Positions 20,538 through 30,074 are shown, counted from the first letter of the stretch. The stretch is 64,000 nt of DNA from Amycolatopsis tolypomycina (GCF_900105945.1 NZ_FNSO01000004.1:1302001-1366000); one strand, 5' to 3'. The notes: generated by a model from the sequence alone, not told the origin. A program made the numbers and translations.

Positions 20538-21791
20538 TCAGGAAGCCGTCGTCTGCAGAGCCTTGCTCAGCACCGCAACGGTCAGCTCGACCTGCCAAGG
20601 CCGGGCCCCGCCCGCCCGCAGGACCTCCGCCACCGAGTCCTCATCGGTCTCCGCCGGTGGCCGCCAGCAGGTTCGCCGGACCAGGTCCGGCAGTAGCAGG
20701 TTCTCCACCGGCAGCCGGCGGTCCTCGGCGATCGCCGTCAACGCCGTACGCGCCGCCGACAGGCGGGCCGCCGCGTCCGGGTCCTTGTCCGCCCAGCGGT
20801 TCACCGGGGGCGGGCCGTCCGTCGGCTGCGAAGGTGACGGCAGTTCCGATGCCGGCAAAGCCCGGGCCGCCTGCAGGTGGCGCAGCCAGCTCGCCGTGTA
20901 CTTCCGCTGCACGCGGCCGCTGAACACCGGCAGCGCCTGCAGCTCCTCGACCGTCTTCGGGTCCGCCGTCACCGCGTTCACGATCGCGCTGTCCGGGAGG
21001 ATGCGGCTCGGCGCGCGGTCGCGCTTGCGGGCCAGCTCGTCGCGGGCCTGCCACAGCTCGCGGACCGCCGCCAGGCCACGCGGGCTGCGGATCTTGTGCA
21101 CGCCGGACGTCCGCCGCCACGGCTCGGCACGCGGGGGCGGTGGCGGGGCCATCCGCACGAACTCGAACTCCTGCCGGGCCCACTCCAGCTTGCCCTGGGC
21201 GCCCAGCTCCGCTTCCAGCTTTTCGCGCAGCTGGACGAGCAGCTCGACGTCGAGGGCGGCGTAGTTCAGCCAGTCGACCGGCAGCGGCCGCTTCGACCAG
21301 TCGGCCGCGCTGTGCCCCTTCTCGAGGGTGTACCCCAGCAGGAGCTCGACCAGCGTGCCCAGTGCGACGCGCTCGTAGCCCGCCAGCCGGCCGGCCAGCT
21401 CGGTGTCGAACAGCGCCGCCGGGTGCAGGCCCAGCTCGGCGAGGCAGGGGAGGTCCTGGGAGGCCGCGTGCAGCACCCACTCCAGGTTGTTGAGGACTTC
21501 GCGCAGCGGCTCGAGTTCGCCGTCCAGCGCGATCGGGTCGATCAGCACCGTGCCGGCACCTTCGCGGCGCAGCTGCACGAGGTAGGCCTTGGGCCAGTAG
21601 CGGTAGCCGGACGCACGTTCGGTGTCGACGGCGACCGCACCCGAGCCCGCGGCGAGCTTCGCGCAGGCCTCGGCCAGCGCGGCGGGGTCGGTGACCACCG
21701 GGGGCGTGCCCTCGGCGGGTTCGCGTAGCAGCACAGGGCCGCCCGTGGACTCGATCTCCATCCCGGTGTCCTCGGCCTCTGCACTTCCCAT
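20538..21791 (-). CDS. rnd: Ribonuclease D (DEDDy 3'-5' exonuclease with HRDC domain)
   Basis: A 417-residue protein from ATG 21791. The exonuclease domain shows the DEDDy residues: Asp56 and Glu58 in VAVDTERASGY, Asp113 in HAASQDLPCLAEL, and Tyr177/Asp181 in YAALDVELL. An HRDC-type helical domain follows (LWQARDELARKRDRAPSRIL to NAVTADPKTVEELQALP), and a second helical region closes the protein. It trims 3' ends of stable RNAs. Its place next to the response regulator, DUF3000 and heme genes matches a neighbourhood common in actinobacteria. Confidence 0.92.
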   Translation of the reverse strand: MGSAEAEDTGMEIESTGGPVLLREPAEGTPPVVTDPAALAEACAKLAAGSGAVAVDTERASGYRYWPKAYLVQLRREGAGTVLIDPIALDGELEPLREVLNNLEWVLHAASQDLPCLAELGLHPAALFDTELAGRLAGYERVALGTLVELLLGYTLEKGHSAADWSKRPLPVDWLNYAALDVELLVQLREKLEAELGAQGKLEWARQEFEFVRMAPPPPPRAEPWRRTSGVHKIRSPRGLAAVRELWQARDELARKRDRAPSRILPDSAIVNAVTADPKTVEELQALPVFSGRVQRKYTASWLRHLQAARALPASELPSPSQPTDGPPPVNRWADKDPDAAARLSAARTALTAIAEDRRLPVENLLLPDLVRRTCWRPPAETDEDSVAEVLRAGGARPWQVELTVAVLSKALQTTAS

Positions 21792-21806
21792 GGTTGACGA
21801 CCCTAC

Positions 21807-21840
21807 GGGACGGGCATACCGCGCCTGGTCTGCCCGCCCC
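21807..21840 (-). terminator. Hairpin between response regulator and RNase D genes
   Basis: GGGACGGGCA (21807-21816) pairs with TGCCCGCCCC (21831-21840) across a 14-base loop, with one wobble position. It lies 20 bases after the response-regulator stop and just before the RNase D start, so it could end the upstream transcript or attenuate readthrough. There is no U-tract, as is usual in high-G+C actinobacteria. Confidence 0.4.
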
Positions 21841-21859
21841 GCAGGGCTGTTTGCTTGCG

Positions 21860-22576
21860 TCAGCGGATCACGCCGGCTCGCATGGCCAGCGCCACCATCT
21901 GGGCCCGGTCGCCCGTGCCGAGCTTGCGCCCGATCCGGGACAGGTGGGACTTGACGGTGAGGGCGGAGAGCGAAAGCTCCTCGCCGATCTCCTTGTTGGA
22001 CTGCCCGTCGGCGACCAGCTGGAGCACCTCCACCTCACGAGCGGACAGCTCGCGCGGGGTGTTGTCGGTGCCCGCGACGCGGGTCCCGGTGGCGAGCACC
22101 GGAGCCACGCTCGGGTCGGCGTAGACGCCGCCTTCGAGCACGCGCCGCACGCCGTCGGTCACCACGACCGGCGACGCGGACTTCAGCAGGTACGCCTGGG
22201 CCCCGGCCTGGAAGGCCGAGCGGACCGCGTACGGGTCGTCCGAGGATGCGAGGACCACCACGCGCGGCCAGCCGTGGCTACGGAGTTCCGTGACCAGCTC
22301 GATGCCGCTGCCGTCCGGCAGTCCGAGATCGAGGATCGCCAGGTCACAAGGCCCGGTGGCCTGTGCTCGCGCCCTCGCCTCGGCCACCGGGGCGGCTTCG
22401 TGGACGGTGCCCGCACCCATCTGTGCGAGTCTTGCTGCGATTGCCTCCCTCAACAGCGGGTGGTCATCGACCACCAACACGGAAAACAGCTCTTCCCGCG
22501 GGTGCGGAACCATGCTCGCCGGCAACGCGCCGGCTGGCGTGGATCGGACGGCCTGAGATAAGCCGACGGTAGCCAC
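21860..22576 (-). CDS. NarL/LuxR-type response regulator (orphan)
   Basis: A 238-residue protein. I choose GTG 22576 because GGGAGG lies seven bases upstream; Met at 22513 is an alternative. The receiver domain is complete: DD pair in VLVVDDHPLL, phospho-acceptor Asp83 in AILDLGLPDG, switch Ser in VVLASSDD and Lys in AYLLKSAS. The C-terminal helix-turn-helix reads LSAREVEVLQLVADGQSNKE then IGEELSLSALTVKSHLSRI. No sensor kinase gene is nearby, so its phosphodonor is encoded elsewhere. A long leader region lies upstream. Confidence 0.9.
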   Translation of the reverse strand: MATVGLSQAVRSTPAGALPASMVPHPREELFSVLVVDDHPLLREAIAARLAQMGAGTVHEAAPVAEARARAQATGPCDLAILDLGLPDGSGIELVTELRSHGWPRVVVLASSDDPYAVRSAFQAGAQAYLLKSASPVVVTDGVRRVLEGGVYADPSVAPVLATGTRVAGTDNTPRELSAREVEVLQLVADGQSNKEIGEELSLSALTVKSHLSRIGRKLGTGDRAQMVALAMRAGVIR

Positions 22577-23320
22577 GTCACTACCTCCCTGGAGTCGGTC
22601 GTGCCCCCCGACCGGCACCGGGACCTTCGGCCGTTCAGCCGCGCCAGCTTTAGACCGAAAGTGGTGTCGTCGAAGGCACTGTAGCCGTCCTGAGGCCGTT
22701 GCGGGGGGATCGAATGGGTATCTATCTCAAACGAACAGTCACTCAGTGGGTTCGAGGTAACACGATCGGGCTAGTACACGGCCGGTTGCTAACGGATAGC
22801 CCAGCGAACACGATGCACAGTGGTTACCGGCGTCCAAATGGCCGTGCAGATGGGCCGTGCAGCTTCCGGTGCGCCTAGTGACGAGGGGCCGGATGGGCTC
22901 CCCCAGTCCGCGAAATGTGGCCCCGGCCGGGGCATGATCAACTCGGCCGCACGGCTCCGCCGTCGCCTGTCGAAGCCGGGAACTGTGACTGTCCGTGTCC
23001 GCCGCGGGGTGACGGCGGCGACCGGACGCCCGATTTGATCTTGTTGCGGTGTGTGACCGCGGGGAGTCACGAACGAGGAGACGTGAAACGGCCTCGCAGA
23101 CCGTGGCGGGCGCCGGGGGTGTCCCGATGGCCGACCGGCCGGTTCGGCGGGCCTGGCGGTCGCTCAGGCGCCGGTAACGATGTGAACGGTGTTCAGCAGA
23201 CGTGAATTTTGCTCACATCCGTACAACTGCGGGTCCGGGGGCACCCGTTCGCGAGGAGGCCGTTGCCGATTCGTTGCGGAACATCGCCCGGACAGCCGCC
23301 CGCAGGTCGTGAGGGGTAAG
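22577..23320. other. Noncoding region upstream of the response regulator
   Basis: This 744-base stretch has no open frame with convincing codon use. It must carry the response-regulator promoter; on the minus strand TACAGT near 22680 and TAGATA near 22723 are possible -10 elements, but neither has a clear -35. The segment near 22730-22800 is locally less G+C-rich than the genes around it. I see no tRNA or recognised riboswitch. The insertion sequence begins right after its right-hand end. Confidence 0.4.
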
Positions 23321-23336
23321 GCGGGTAAGAACCCGC
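23321..23336. repeat. Left target-site duplication of the IS481 element (hairpin)
   Basis: GCGGGTAAGAACCCGC, identical to the sequence right of the element at 24648-24663. The unit is itself a perfect hairpin (GCGGGT, loop AAGA, ACCCGC), so the element appears to have landed in a transcription-terminator stem, probably that of the DUF3000 gene. After insertion the hairpin exists on both sides. Confidence 0.75.
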
Positions 23337-24647
23337 TGTTGAGTCTCAGGACTTGTCGGACAGTTGATGTCTCAGGACCTCACGGACACTGACCGGCCTG
23401 TCGGGGTTGTGATCGGGTGGGTTGTACCGATCATGCGGCGATGGGCAGAGCAGGGTTTGCGATGGATCCTGAGTTCGTCGCCGCGGTCGCTCGGGCCGCG
23501 GGCGGGGAGAAGATCAACGTCGCGGTGTTCTGCCGCGAGCACGGCCTGTCCCGGGACACCTTCTACCGGTATGTGACCCGGTTCCGCGCCGAGGGCGCCG
23601 ACGGGTTCATCCGCCGCAGCACCGCCCCGCACCATCACCCCACCGCGCTCGCGCTGGAGGTGGTCGAGGCGGTGCTGCGGGCCCGCAAGCAACTGGCCGA
23701 GGCAGGCTTGGACAACGGGCCGATCTCGATCCGCTGGCGACTGCAGGACGCCGGGTTCCACCCGCTGCCCTCCCGGGTGTCGATCTACCGGATCCTGCGC
23801 GAGCGGGGCCAGATCGTGGCCCAGCCACGCAAACGCCCCAAGACCCGGCGGCGGTTCAGCTACGCCGACCCCAACGGCTGCTGGCAGATCGACGGCATGG
23901 AACACCACCTCGCCGACGGCACCACCGTCTGCATCATCCAGATCCTGGACGACCACTCCCGCCTCGACGTCGGCACCTGCGCCGCCACCGGTGAAACCAC
24001 CGCCGGCACCTGGGCCGCCCTGCAACGAGCGTTCGCCGGCTACGGCCTGCCGGTCAGAATCCTCTCCGACAACGGGCTGGCCTTCACCGGCCGCCACCGC
24101 GGCTGGATGGTCGAACTGGAACGCCTGCTCGCCGCGCTCGGGGTCACCACCATCGCCGCCACCCCACGTCACCCCCAGACCTGCGGGAAGAACGAACGCG
24201 CCCACCAGACCCTGCAGAAATGGCTCGCCGCCCGGCCACCCGCCCACACCCTCACCGAACTGCAGAACCTGCTCGACGAGTACCGGCAGATCTACAACCA
24301 CCGCCGCCACCAGAGCCTCAACGGCGACACACCCCAGCAGCGCTACGACACCCGCCCGAAAGCCACCCCCAGCACCGGCCCGCACCGGCCCAGCGGCATG
24401 ACCACCCGACCCGTCTCGGCCACCGGCGTGATCGCGTTCTCCGGCTGCTCCATCGTGCTGGGACGCACCTGGGCCGGACGCACCGCCAGCGTCTACTGGC
24501 AAGGCGACCGCGTCACCGTCATGATCGACAACACGGTCACCCGCCAGCTCACCCCCGACAGATCAGTACGCTACCAACGCCTCACCAACCAGAAACTGTC
24601 CGACAAGTCCTGAGACACATCTGTCCGTGAGGTCCTGAGACAGCACA
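23337..24647 (+). mobile_element. Complete IS481-family insertion sequence (1311 bases)
   Basis: The ends are imperfect inverted repeats: TGTTGAGTCTCAGGAC at the left and, read from the right, TGTGCTGTCTCAGGAC, each followed by a CGGACAG box. Each end holds two related subrepeats (a TCTCAGGACTTGTCGGACAG type and a TCTCAGGACCTCACGGACA type) in opposite order. A 16-base direct repeat, GCGGGTAAGAACCCGC, flanks the element exactly (23321-23336 and 24648-24663) and is read as the target duplication. One intact transposase gene fills the interior. The intact ends, gene and flanks suggest a recent insertion. Confidence 0.85.
23462..24613 (+). CDS. IS481-family DDE transposase
   Basis: About 383 residues from ATG 23462 (MDPEFVAAVARAAGGEK); upstream in-frame ATGs at 23417 and 23441 would add 15 or 7 residues. 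An N-terminal helix-turn-helix (INVAVFCREHGLSRDTFYRY) is followed by the rve catalytic core with the DDE triad: Asp in GCWQIDGME, Asp in ILSDNGLAFT and Glu in GKNERAHQTLQKW. The family hallmark HPQTxGKNER is present (HPQTCGKNER). The frame is intact, so the element is potentially active. Confidence 0.93.
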   Translation: MDPEFVAAVARAAGGEKINVAVFCREHGLSRDTFYRYVTRFRAEGADGFIRRSTAPHHHPTALALEVVEAVLRARKQLAEAGLDNGPISIRWRLQDAGFHPLPSRVSIYRILRERGQIVAQPRKRPKTRRRFSYADPNGCWQIDGMEHHLADGTTVCIIQILDDHSRLDVGTCAATGETTAGTWAALQRAFAGYGLPVRILSDNGLAFTGRHRGWMVELERLLAALGVTTIAATPRHPQTCGKNERAHQTLQKWLAARPPAHTLTELQNLLDEYRQIYNHRRHQSLNGDTPQQRYDTRPKATPSTGPHRPSGMTTRPVSATGVIAFSGCSIVLGRTWAGRTASVYWQGDRVTVMIDNTVTRQLTPDRSVRYQRLTNQKLSDKS

Positions 24648-24663
24648 GCGGGTAAGAACCCGC
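24648..24663. repeat. Right target-site duplication of the IS481 element (hairpin)
   Basis: Second exact copy of GCGGGTAAGAACCCGC, 40 bases beyond the stop of the DUF3000 gene on the minus strand. In that position the hairpin would serve as the terminator of the DUF3000 transcript. Confidence 0.75.
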
Positions 24664-24703
24664 CTTGCCACTCACGAGTGGGCAGGTGGCCGGCGAAGGT
24701 GGC

Positions 24704-25267
24704 TCAGGAGCCCTGGCGCTGCCCGAAGAGCGTCACGCCGACCGGCGGCAGGCCCACGACGCTCGCCATCACCTGGCAGAAGGCCTGCCCGTGGGGCAGC
24801 AGCCCGGCGTCCGTCGGCGTCCACGACGCCCGCAGCTCCAGGTCGTCGGTGCGGGCGGGCCCGGAGATGTCGCCGAAGCGGGCCGACGACGTCTCGGTCA
24901 CCGTGCCGCCGAGTGCCTTCCAGCTCGCGCCGGACACCTCGAGCGCGTCGGTCAGCCACGACCAGCCGACCGCCGGCAGGAACGGGTCCGTCGCCAGCTC
25001 GCGGTCCAGCTCCGCGCGCACGTACATGACGAGCCGGAGCACGCCGTCCCAGCCGTCCTGGCCTTCGGGGTCGTGCAGCAGCACCAGCCGGCCCGAGGCC
25101 AGCACGTCCGCCGGCCCGGACACCTCGCAGCTGACCGCGTACGACCACGGCGCGAGCCGCTGCGGGGCGCGCATCGGCTCCAGCAGCACCTCCCGGCGGG
25201 GCCGGACGGACTGCAGCGCCGCGACTGCTTCGCGGAAGAGTTCGGGCACTGGCGTCATCGCGGTCAC
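24704..25267 (-). CDS. DUF3000 family protein
   Basis: A 187-residue cytoplasmic protein. Its sequence (RREVLLEPMRAPQRLAPWSY, DGWDGVLRLVMYVRAELDRE, FLPAVGWSWLTDALE) matches the DUF3000 family, which is restricted to actinobacteria and nearly always sits divergently from hemE, as here. No catalytic motif is evident and no function is known. The 88-base gap to hemE holds the divergent promoters. Because the position is conserved, a role connected with heme metabolism is possible, but nothing in the sequence proves it. Confidence 0.85.
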   Translation of the reverse strand: MTAMTPVPELFREAVAALQSVRPRREVLLEPMRAPQRLAPWSYAVSCEVSGPADVLASGRLVLLHDPEGQDGWDGVLRLVMYVRAELDRELATDPFLPAVGWSWLTDALEVSGASWKALGGTVTETSSARFGDISGPARTDDLELRASWTPTDAGLLPHGQAFCQVMASVVGLPPVGVTLFGQRQGS

Positions 25268-25355
25268 GCTTCGACTTTAGGGCGGGCACGGCCTGTTGCG
25301 GGCGCAGGCGCGCCGAGGAACGGGCCCGCCGCGGCTCGTGGCACGATTGACGGCG

Positions 25356-26426
25356 ATGTCTCAGACCACGCCCCTGCCGCGCCCGGCCGCCCCGGCCGCC
25401 CGCCGCGAGCTGCCCGAAGCCCCGTTCCTGGCCGCCGCGCGCGGCGAACGCCCGGCCCGCACGCCCGTCTGGTTCATGCGCCAGGCCGGCCGCTCGCTGC
25501 CGGAGTACCGCGCGCTGCGCGAGGGCGTGCCGATGCTCGACGCCTGTTTCGACCCGGAAATGCTCGCCGAGATCACGCTGCAGCCGGTGCGCCGGCACGG
25601 CGTCGACGCGGCGATCCTCTTCAGCGACATCGTGGTGCCGCTCAAGGCCGCCGGCGTCGACATCGACATCGTGCCCGGCACCGGGCCGGTGGCCGCCGCG
25701 CCGGTGCGCGACCTCGCCGCCGTGAAGGCGCTGCCGGAGCTGGAGCCCGAGCAGGTGGCGAAGGTCGCCGACGGTGTCCGGCTGCTGGTCGAGCGGCTCG
25801 GCGAAACCCCGCTGATCGGCTTCGCCGGCGCGCCGTTCACGCTGGCCAGCTACCTCATCGAGGGCGGCCCGAGCCGCAACCACGAGCACACCAAGGCGCT
25901 CATGCACTCCGAGCCCGAGGTGTGGCACGAGCTGGCCGGGCGGCTGGCCGACGTCGCGCTGACGTTCCTGCGCGCCCAGCTCGACGCCGGCGTCGACGCG
26001 ATCCAGCTGTTCGACTCCTGGGCCGGCGCGCTGTCCGAGCGGGACTACCGCGAGTTCGTCCTGCCGCACTCGGCGAAGGTCCTCGCCGGCGTCGCGGAGT
26101 ACGGCGTGCCGCGGATCCACTTCGGCGTCGGCACCGGCGAGCTCCTCGCCGCGATGCGCGACGCGGGCGCCGACGTCGTCGGCGTCGACTGGCGGATCCC
26201 CCTCGACGAGGCCGTGCGGCGGCTGGGCGGCCGCGCGATCGTGCAGGGCAACCTCGACCCGGCGCTGCTGCACGCGTCCTGGCCGGTCCTCGAAGCCGAG
26301 GTCCGGCGGATCGCCGAGGAGGGCAAGGCGGCCGACGGCCACATCTTCAACCTCGGCCACGGCGTGCTGCCCGGCGTCGACCCCGACGTGCTGACCCGCG
26401 TGGTCGGGCTGGTGCACGAGCTGTGA
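25356..26426 (+). CDS. hemE: Uroporphyrinogen decarboxylase
   Basis: A 356-residue enzyme from ATG 25356; longer in-frame starts cover low-quality sequence. It removes four carboxyl groups from uroporphyrinogen III to give coproporphyrinogen III. Signature segments are present: [20 protein letters not shown] (the substrate-anchoring Arg motif), [41 protein letters not shown] and [10 protein letters not shown]. First gene of a heme operon; its TGA overlaps the GTG of the oxidase gene (GTGA). Confidence 0.95.
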   Translation: MSQTTPLPRPAAPAARRELPEAPFLAAARGERPARTPVWFMRQAGRSLPEYRALREGVPMLDACFDPEMLAEITLQPVRRHGVDAAILFSDIVVPLKAAGVDIDIVPGTGPVAAAPVRDLAAVKALPELEPEQVAKVADGVRLLVERLGETPLIGFAGAPFTLASYLIEGGPSRNHEHTKALMHSEPEVWHELAGRLADVALTFLRAQLDAGVDAIQLFDSWAGALSERDYREFVLPHSAKVLAGVAEYGVPRIHFGVGTGELLAAMRDAGADVVGVDWRIPLDEAVRRLGGRAIVQGNLDPALLHASWPVLEAEVRRIAEEGKAADGHIFNLGHGVLPGVDPDVLTRVVGLVHEL

Positions 26427-27823
26427 AGCGCGTCGCGGTCGTCGGCGGCGGCGTCTCCGGGCTGACCGCGGCCTACCGGCTGCGGCGGCTGCTCGGCGCG
26501 GGCGCGGAGATCACCGTCTTCGAGAAGACGACCGCGCCGGGCGGGAAGCTGCGCACCGCCGAACTCGCCGGGGTGCCCTACGACGTCGGCGCCGAGGCGT
26601 TCCTCGTCCGCCGTCCCGAGATGCTCGGCCTGGTCCGCGAGCTCGGGCTCGACGTCGTCAACCCCACGAAGGCCCGCGCGAAGATCCACGCGGGCGGCGC
26701 CGTCACCGGCCTGCCGCCCGGCACGGTCATGGGCGTGCCCGCGTCCGCGGAGTCGGTGGCCGGCGTGCTGTCCGAGGCGGGCCGGAAGGCCGTCGAGGCC
26801 GAGCCGTCACTGCCTGAGCTGCGGCTGCCGGGCGGGGACGTGCCGCTGGGGCCGCTGCTGCGCGAGCGCTTCGGCGACGAACTGGTCGACCGGCTGGTCG
26901 ACCCGCTGCTCGGCGGCGTCTACGCGGGCGGGGCCGACGGCCTCGGCCTGCGCGCTTCCATGCCCGGCCTGGCCACCGCGCTGGCCTCGGGCGCGGGCTC
27001 GCTGACCGCGGCGGCGGCCGCCCAGCTGCCGGCGAACACGTCGGCGGCGCCGGTGTTCGGCAGCGTCCCGGGCGGCCTGGGCGCGGTGATCGACCGGCTC
27101 ACCACGGCGTCCGGCGCCGAGCTGCGGACCGGCCTGCCGGTGTGCGGCATCGAGCGGCACGACACCGCCTGGCGGCTGCGCATCGGCGCGGCACCGACCG
27201 CGCACGCCCCGGCGGACAACACCTTCGAAGCCGACGCCGTGGTCCTGGCGGTCCCCGCGCCCTCGGCCCGCCGGCTCCTGGCCGACCTCGTCCCGGCCGC
27301 CTCGGCGGCCTTCGGCGAGGTCGAGCTGGCGTCGATGGCCGTGGTCGCGCTGGCGCTGCCGCCGGGCACCGCGCTGCCCGAGGCGTCGGGGATCCTGATC
27401 GGCGCCGGCGAAAGCGACGCCGCGGGCAAGCCGTACGCGTCGAAGGCGTTCACGTTCTCTTCGCGCAAGTGGGCGCACTACGGCACCGGGCCGGTCCTGG
27501 TCCGCGGCTCGGTCGGCCGGTTCGGTGAGCCGGGCGCCCTGCAGTTCGACGACGTCGAGCTGGTCCGGGTGGTCCGCGACGACCTCGCCCGGCTGACCGG
27601 CATCACGGCGGCGCCGATCGAGACACTGGTGACGCGGTGGGGCGGCGGGCTGCCGCAGTACGGCACCGGCCACCTCGACCGCGTCGAGCGGATCGAGAAG
27701 GCCGTGGCGGCGGTGCCGGGCCTCGCGATCGCCGGAGCGACCCTGCACGGCGTCGGGCTGCCGGCGTGCGTGGCGACGGCGGAGGCGGCGGCCCAGCGGA
27801 TCGCGGCGCACCTGTCTTCGTGA
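26423..27823 (+). CDS. hemY: Coproporphyrinogen III oxidase, FAD-dependent (HemY/CgoX type)
   Basis: A 466-residue flavoprotein from GTG 26423. The FAD-binding start [20 protein letters not shown] and [12 protein letters not shown] identify the protoporphyrinogen oxidase family. [36 protein letters not shown] and the C-terminal [17 protein letters not shown] segment are further hallmarks. In Gram-positive bacteria this enzyme oxidises coproporphyrinogen III to coproporphyrin III, before iron insertion, which agrees with the chdC gene next door. It is often annotated hemG. Translationally coupled to hemE. Confidence 0.93.
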   Translation: MKRVAVVGGGVSGLTAAYRLRRLLGAGAEITVFEKTTAPGGKLRTAELAGVPYDVGAEAFLVRRPEMLGLVRELGLDVVNPTKARAKIHAGGAVTGLPPGTVMGVPASAESVAGVLSEAGRKAVEAEPSLPELRLPGGDVPLGPLLRERFGDELVDRLVDPLLGGVYAGGADGLGLRASMPGLATALASGAGSLTAAAAAQLPANTSAAPVFGSVPGGLGAVIDRLTTASGAELRTGLPVCGIERHDTAWRLRIGAAPTAHAPADNTFEADAVVLAVPAPSARRLLADLVPAASAAFGEVELASMAVVALALPPGTALPEASGILIGAGESDAAGKPYASKAFTFSSRKWAHYGTGPVLVRGSVGRFGEPGALQFDDVELVRVVRDDLARLTGITAAPIETLVTRWGGGLPQYGTGHLDRVERIEKAVAAVPGLAIAGATLHGVGLPACVATAEAAAQRIAAHLSS

Positions 27824-27879
27824 GTGCGCTCACCTGACCCGTGGCAGCGGCCGGGGCACCGCGGTGACAGGATGGACTC

Positions 27880-28572
27880 ATGGCGCGGGTCAACTACAAC
27901 GAGCTCAACGACACCATCCGCTACACCACCTGGTCGGTCTTCCGGATCGAGCCGGGCCGGCTGGGCGAGGACCGCGGGACCGCCGGCCGGGAGACCGCCG
28001 AGTACCTCGACGGCCTCGAGGCCAAGGGCGTGGTCGTCCGCGGTGTCTACGACCTGTCCGCGCTGCGCGCCGACGCCGACTTCATGGTCTGGTGGCACGC
28101 CGAGGAGATCGAGCAGGTCCAGGCCGCGTACGCCGGGTTCCGCCGGACGCCGCTGGGCCGCGCGTCGACGCCGGTCTGGAGCCAGACCGCGCTGCACCGG
28201 CCCGCCGAGTTCAACAAGAGCCACATCCCGGCGTTCCTGGCCGGGGAAGAGGCGCGCAAGTACGTCTGCGTCTACCCGTTCGTGCGGTCCTACGAGTGGT
28301 ACCTGCTGCCGGACGCCGACCGGCGCAAGATGCTCGCCGACCACGGCAAGGAAGCCCGCGACTACCCGGACGTCCGCGCGAACACCGTCGCGTCGTTCGC
28401 CCTCGGCGACTACGAGTGGATCCTCGCCTTCGAGGCCGACGAGCTGCACCGGATCGTCGACCTCATGCGCCACCTGCGCGGCACCGAGGCGCGGCTGCAC
28501 GTGCGCGAGGAGATCCCGTTCTACACCGGCACCCGCGTGCCGCCCGCCGAGCTCGTCGCGGCTCTCCCGTAG
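27880..28572 (+). CDS. chdC: Hydrogen peroxide-dependent coproheme decarboxylase (HemQ)
   Basis: A 230-residue protein of the chlorite-dismutase fold, starting at ATG 27880. It converts coproheme to heme b, the last step of the coproporphyrin-dependent route. Visible family segments are [44 protein letters not shown] with the catalytic Tyr region, and [20 protein letters not shown] with the heme-ligand His. The ferrochelatase and catalase partners are not in the window. It is downstream of hemY by 56 bases and shares one base with the next gene (TAGTG). Confidence 0.93.
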   Translation: MARVNYNELNDTIRYTTWSVFRIEPGRLGEDRGTAGRETAEYLDGLEAKGVVVRGVYDLSALRADADFMVWWHAEEIEQVQAAYAGFRRTPLGRASTPVWSQTALHRPAEFNKSHIPAFLAGEEARKYVCVYPFVRSYEWYLLPDADRRKMLADHGKEARDYPDVRANTVASFALGDYEWILAFEADELHRIVDLMRHLRGTEARLHVREEIPFYTGTRVPPAELVAALP

Positions 28573-29924
28573 TGCCCGAGAAGACAGTGCGCGAGATCGT
28601 CGAGGGTGTCTGGGACGCCCTGACCGGGTCATCGCCGGGGGCGTTCGAGCTGACCGGAACCGAAGAGGTGCTGCCCGGTCCGTACCGGGTGGCGGCCGCC
28701 GCCACGGCGTCGATCGCGGCGGCGACGCTGGCCGCCGGCGAGATGCTCCGGCTTCGCGACATCGAGCCCGGCGTGGTCACGGCGGACACGCGGCACGCGG
28801 CGGCGGCGTTCCGGAGCGAGCAGCTGCTGCGCGTGGACGGCGTCGGCGCGGAGAACGTCTGGGCACCGCTGTCGGGCGACTACCGCGCGGCCGACGGCTG
28901 GGTGCGGCTGCACGCCAACTACCCGCGCCACGAGGCGGCGATCTGCTGGGGGCTCGGGGTGCCCGGGGCTCGCGAGGCCGTCGAGAAGGCGGTCGCCGGG
29001 CGGAGCGCGCGCGAGGTGGAGCACGCCGTCGTCACCGCCGGGGGAGCGGCCGCCGAGCTGCGGTCGCCGTCGGACTGGGCCGCGCATCCGCAAGGTGAGG
29101 CGGTGTCCTCGCTGCCACTGGTCTCGCTGTCTTCGATCGCCGACGCGCCGAAGCGGACGTTGTTCTACTCGGACCGGCCGCTGGGCGGCATCCGGGTCCT
29201 GGAGCTGACGCACGTGCTCGCCGGCCCGGTGGCCGGCCGGGTGCTGGCCGCGCACGGCGCCGACGTCCTGCACGTCGGGGCGGCGCACCTGCCGCGGGTC
29301 GAGGCGCTGGTGCGCGACACGAACCAGGGCAAGCGCTCGGCGTTCGTGGCACTGGACACCGAGGGCGGCCGCGCGCGGCTGAAGAAGCTGATCAGCCGGG
29401 CGGACGTGCTGGTGCAGTCGTTCCGGCCGGGCGCGTTGGAGCGCATCGGGTTCGGGCCCGCGGAGCTGGCCGAGCTGCGGCCGGGCCTGGTGATCGCGGA
29501 CCTGAGCGCGTACGGCTGGACGGGGCCGTGGGCCCGGCGGCGCGGGTTCGACAGCCTGGTCCAGATGTCGAGCGGCCTGGCCTGGGGCGACCCGCCGTCG
29601 CCCCTGCCGGTCCAGGCACTGGACCACGCCACGGGCTGGCTCACGGCGGCGGCGGTGATGACGGCCCTGCGCCGGCAGGTGACCGACGGCGGCACCTGGC
29701 GCGCGCGGCTGTCACTGGCGGGCACGGGCCGCTGGCTGGATTCCTTGGGCCGCAAGGACCCCGCGGCCACCGACGTCGACTTCGGCGACCTGCTGGAGGA
29801 GGTGGACAGCGGTTACGGGCGCCTGACGCGGGTGAAGATGGCCGGCGGGCTGCCGGGCGCGGAGCCCCACTGGGACTTCGGGACGCGGCTGCCAGGTGTC
29901 GACAAACCGACCTGGACGCCCTGA
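28572..29924 (+). CDS. CaiB/BaiF-family CoA-transferase
   Basis: A 450-residue protein from GTG 28572, sharing one base with the chdC stop. The class III CoA-transferase core is recognisable in RPLGGIRVLELTHVLAGPVA, AHGADVLHVGA, DTNQGKRSAFVALDTEGG and DVLVQSFRPGALERIGFGP. The N-terminal ~190 residues form a second, more divergent CoA-transferase-like half (AAATLAAGEMLRLRDIEPG, VWAPLSGDYRAADGWVRLH). The catalytic Asp expected near the first strand-turn is not clear to me. Substrate unknown; its coupling to heme genes may be only transcriptional. Confidence 0.8.
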   Translation: MPEKTVREIVEGVWDALTGSSPGAFELTGTEEVLPGPYRVAAAATASIAAATLAAGEMLRLRDIEPGVVTADTRHAAAAFRSEQLLRVDGVGAENVWAPLSGDYRAADGWVRLHANYPRHEAAICWGLGVPGAREAVEKAVAGRSAREVEHAVVTAGGAAAELRSPSDWAAHPQGEAVSSLPLVSLSSIADAPKRTLFYSDRPLGGIRVLELTHVLAGPVAGRVLAAHGADVLHVGAAHLPRVEALVRDTNQGKRSAFVALDTEGGRARLKKLISRADVLVQSFRPGALERIGFGPAELAELRPGLVIADLSAYGWTGPWARRRGFDSLVQMSSGLAWGDPPSPLPVQALDHATGWLTAAAVMTALRRQVTDGGTWRARLSLAGTGRWLDSLGRKDPAATDVDFGDLLEEVDSGYGRLTRVKMAGGLPGAEPHWDFGTRLPGVDKPTWTP

Positions 29925-29965
29925 GGCGGGCGGCCGACGGCGGGCGGGAGCGGTCGCCGCTGCAC

Positions 29966-30010
29966 TGAACGACTCTTTCATGACGTCTGACGTCATGAAA
30001 GAGTCGTTCA
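29966..30010. repeat. Palindromic repeat, copy 1 (21-base arms)
   Basis: TGAACGACTCTTTCATGACG plus T is mirrored perfectly after a three-base loop (CTG). The arms are 29966-29986 and 29990-30010. It lies between the convergent CoA-transferase and the MNIO-partner gene, where it could end transcription from both sides. Related copies occur at 59788-59844 and 63588-63632. Confidence 0.8.
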
Positions 30011-30074
30011 TGACGTTCAAATCCGCTGCCACGCCCGGCTGAGCCCGGCAGCACGACCCCCAACTCGGTTCGCG

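Noticed and set aside
22915..23205. 96-codon frame in the long noncoding region
   Set aside because: Arg/Gly/Pro-rich, no ribosome-binding site and no resemblance to a protein family.
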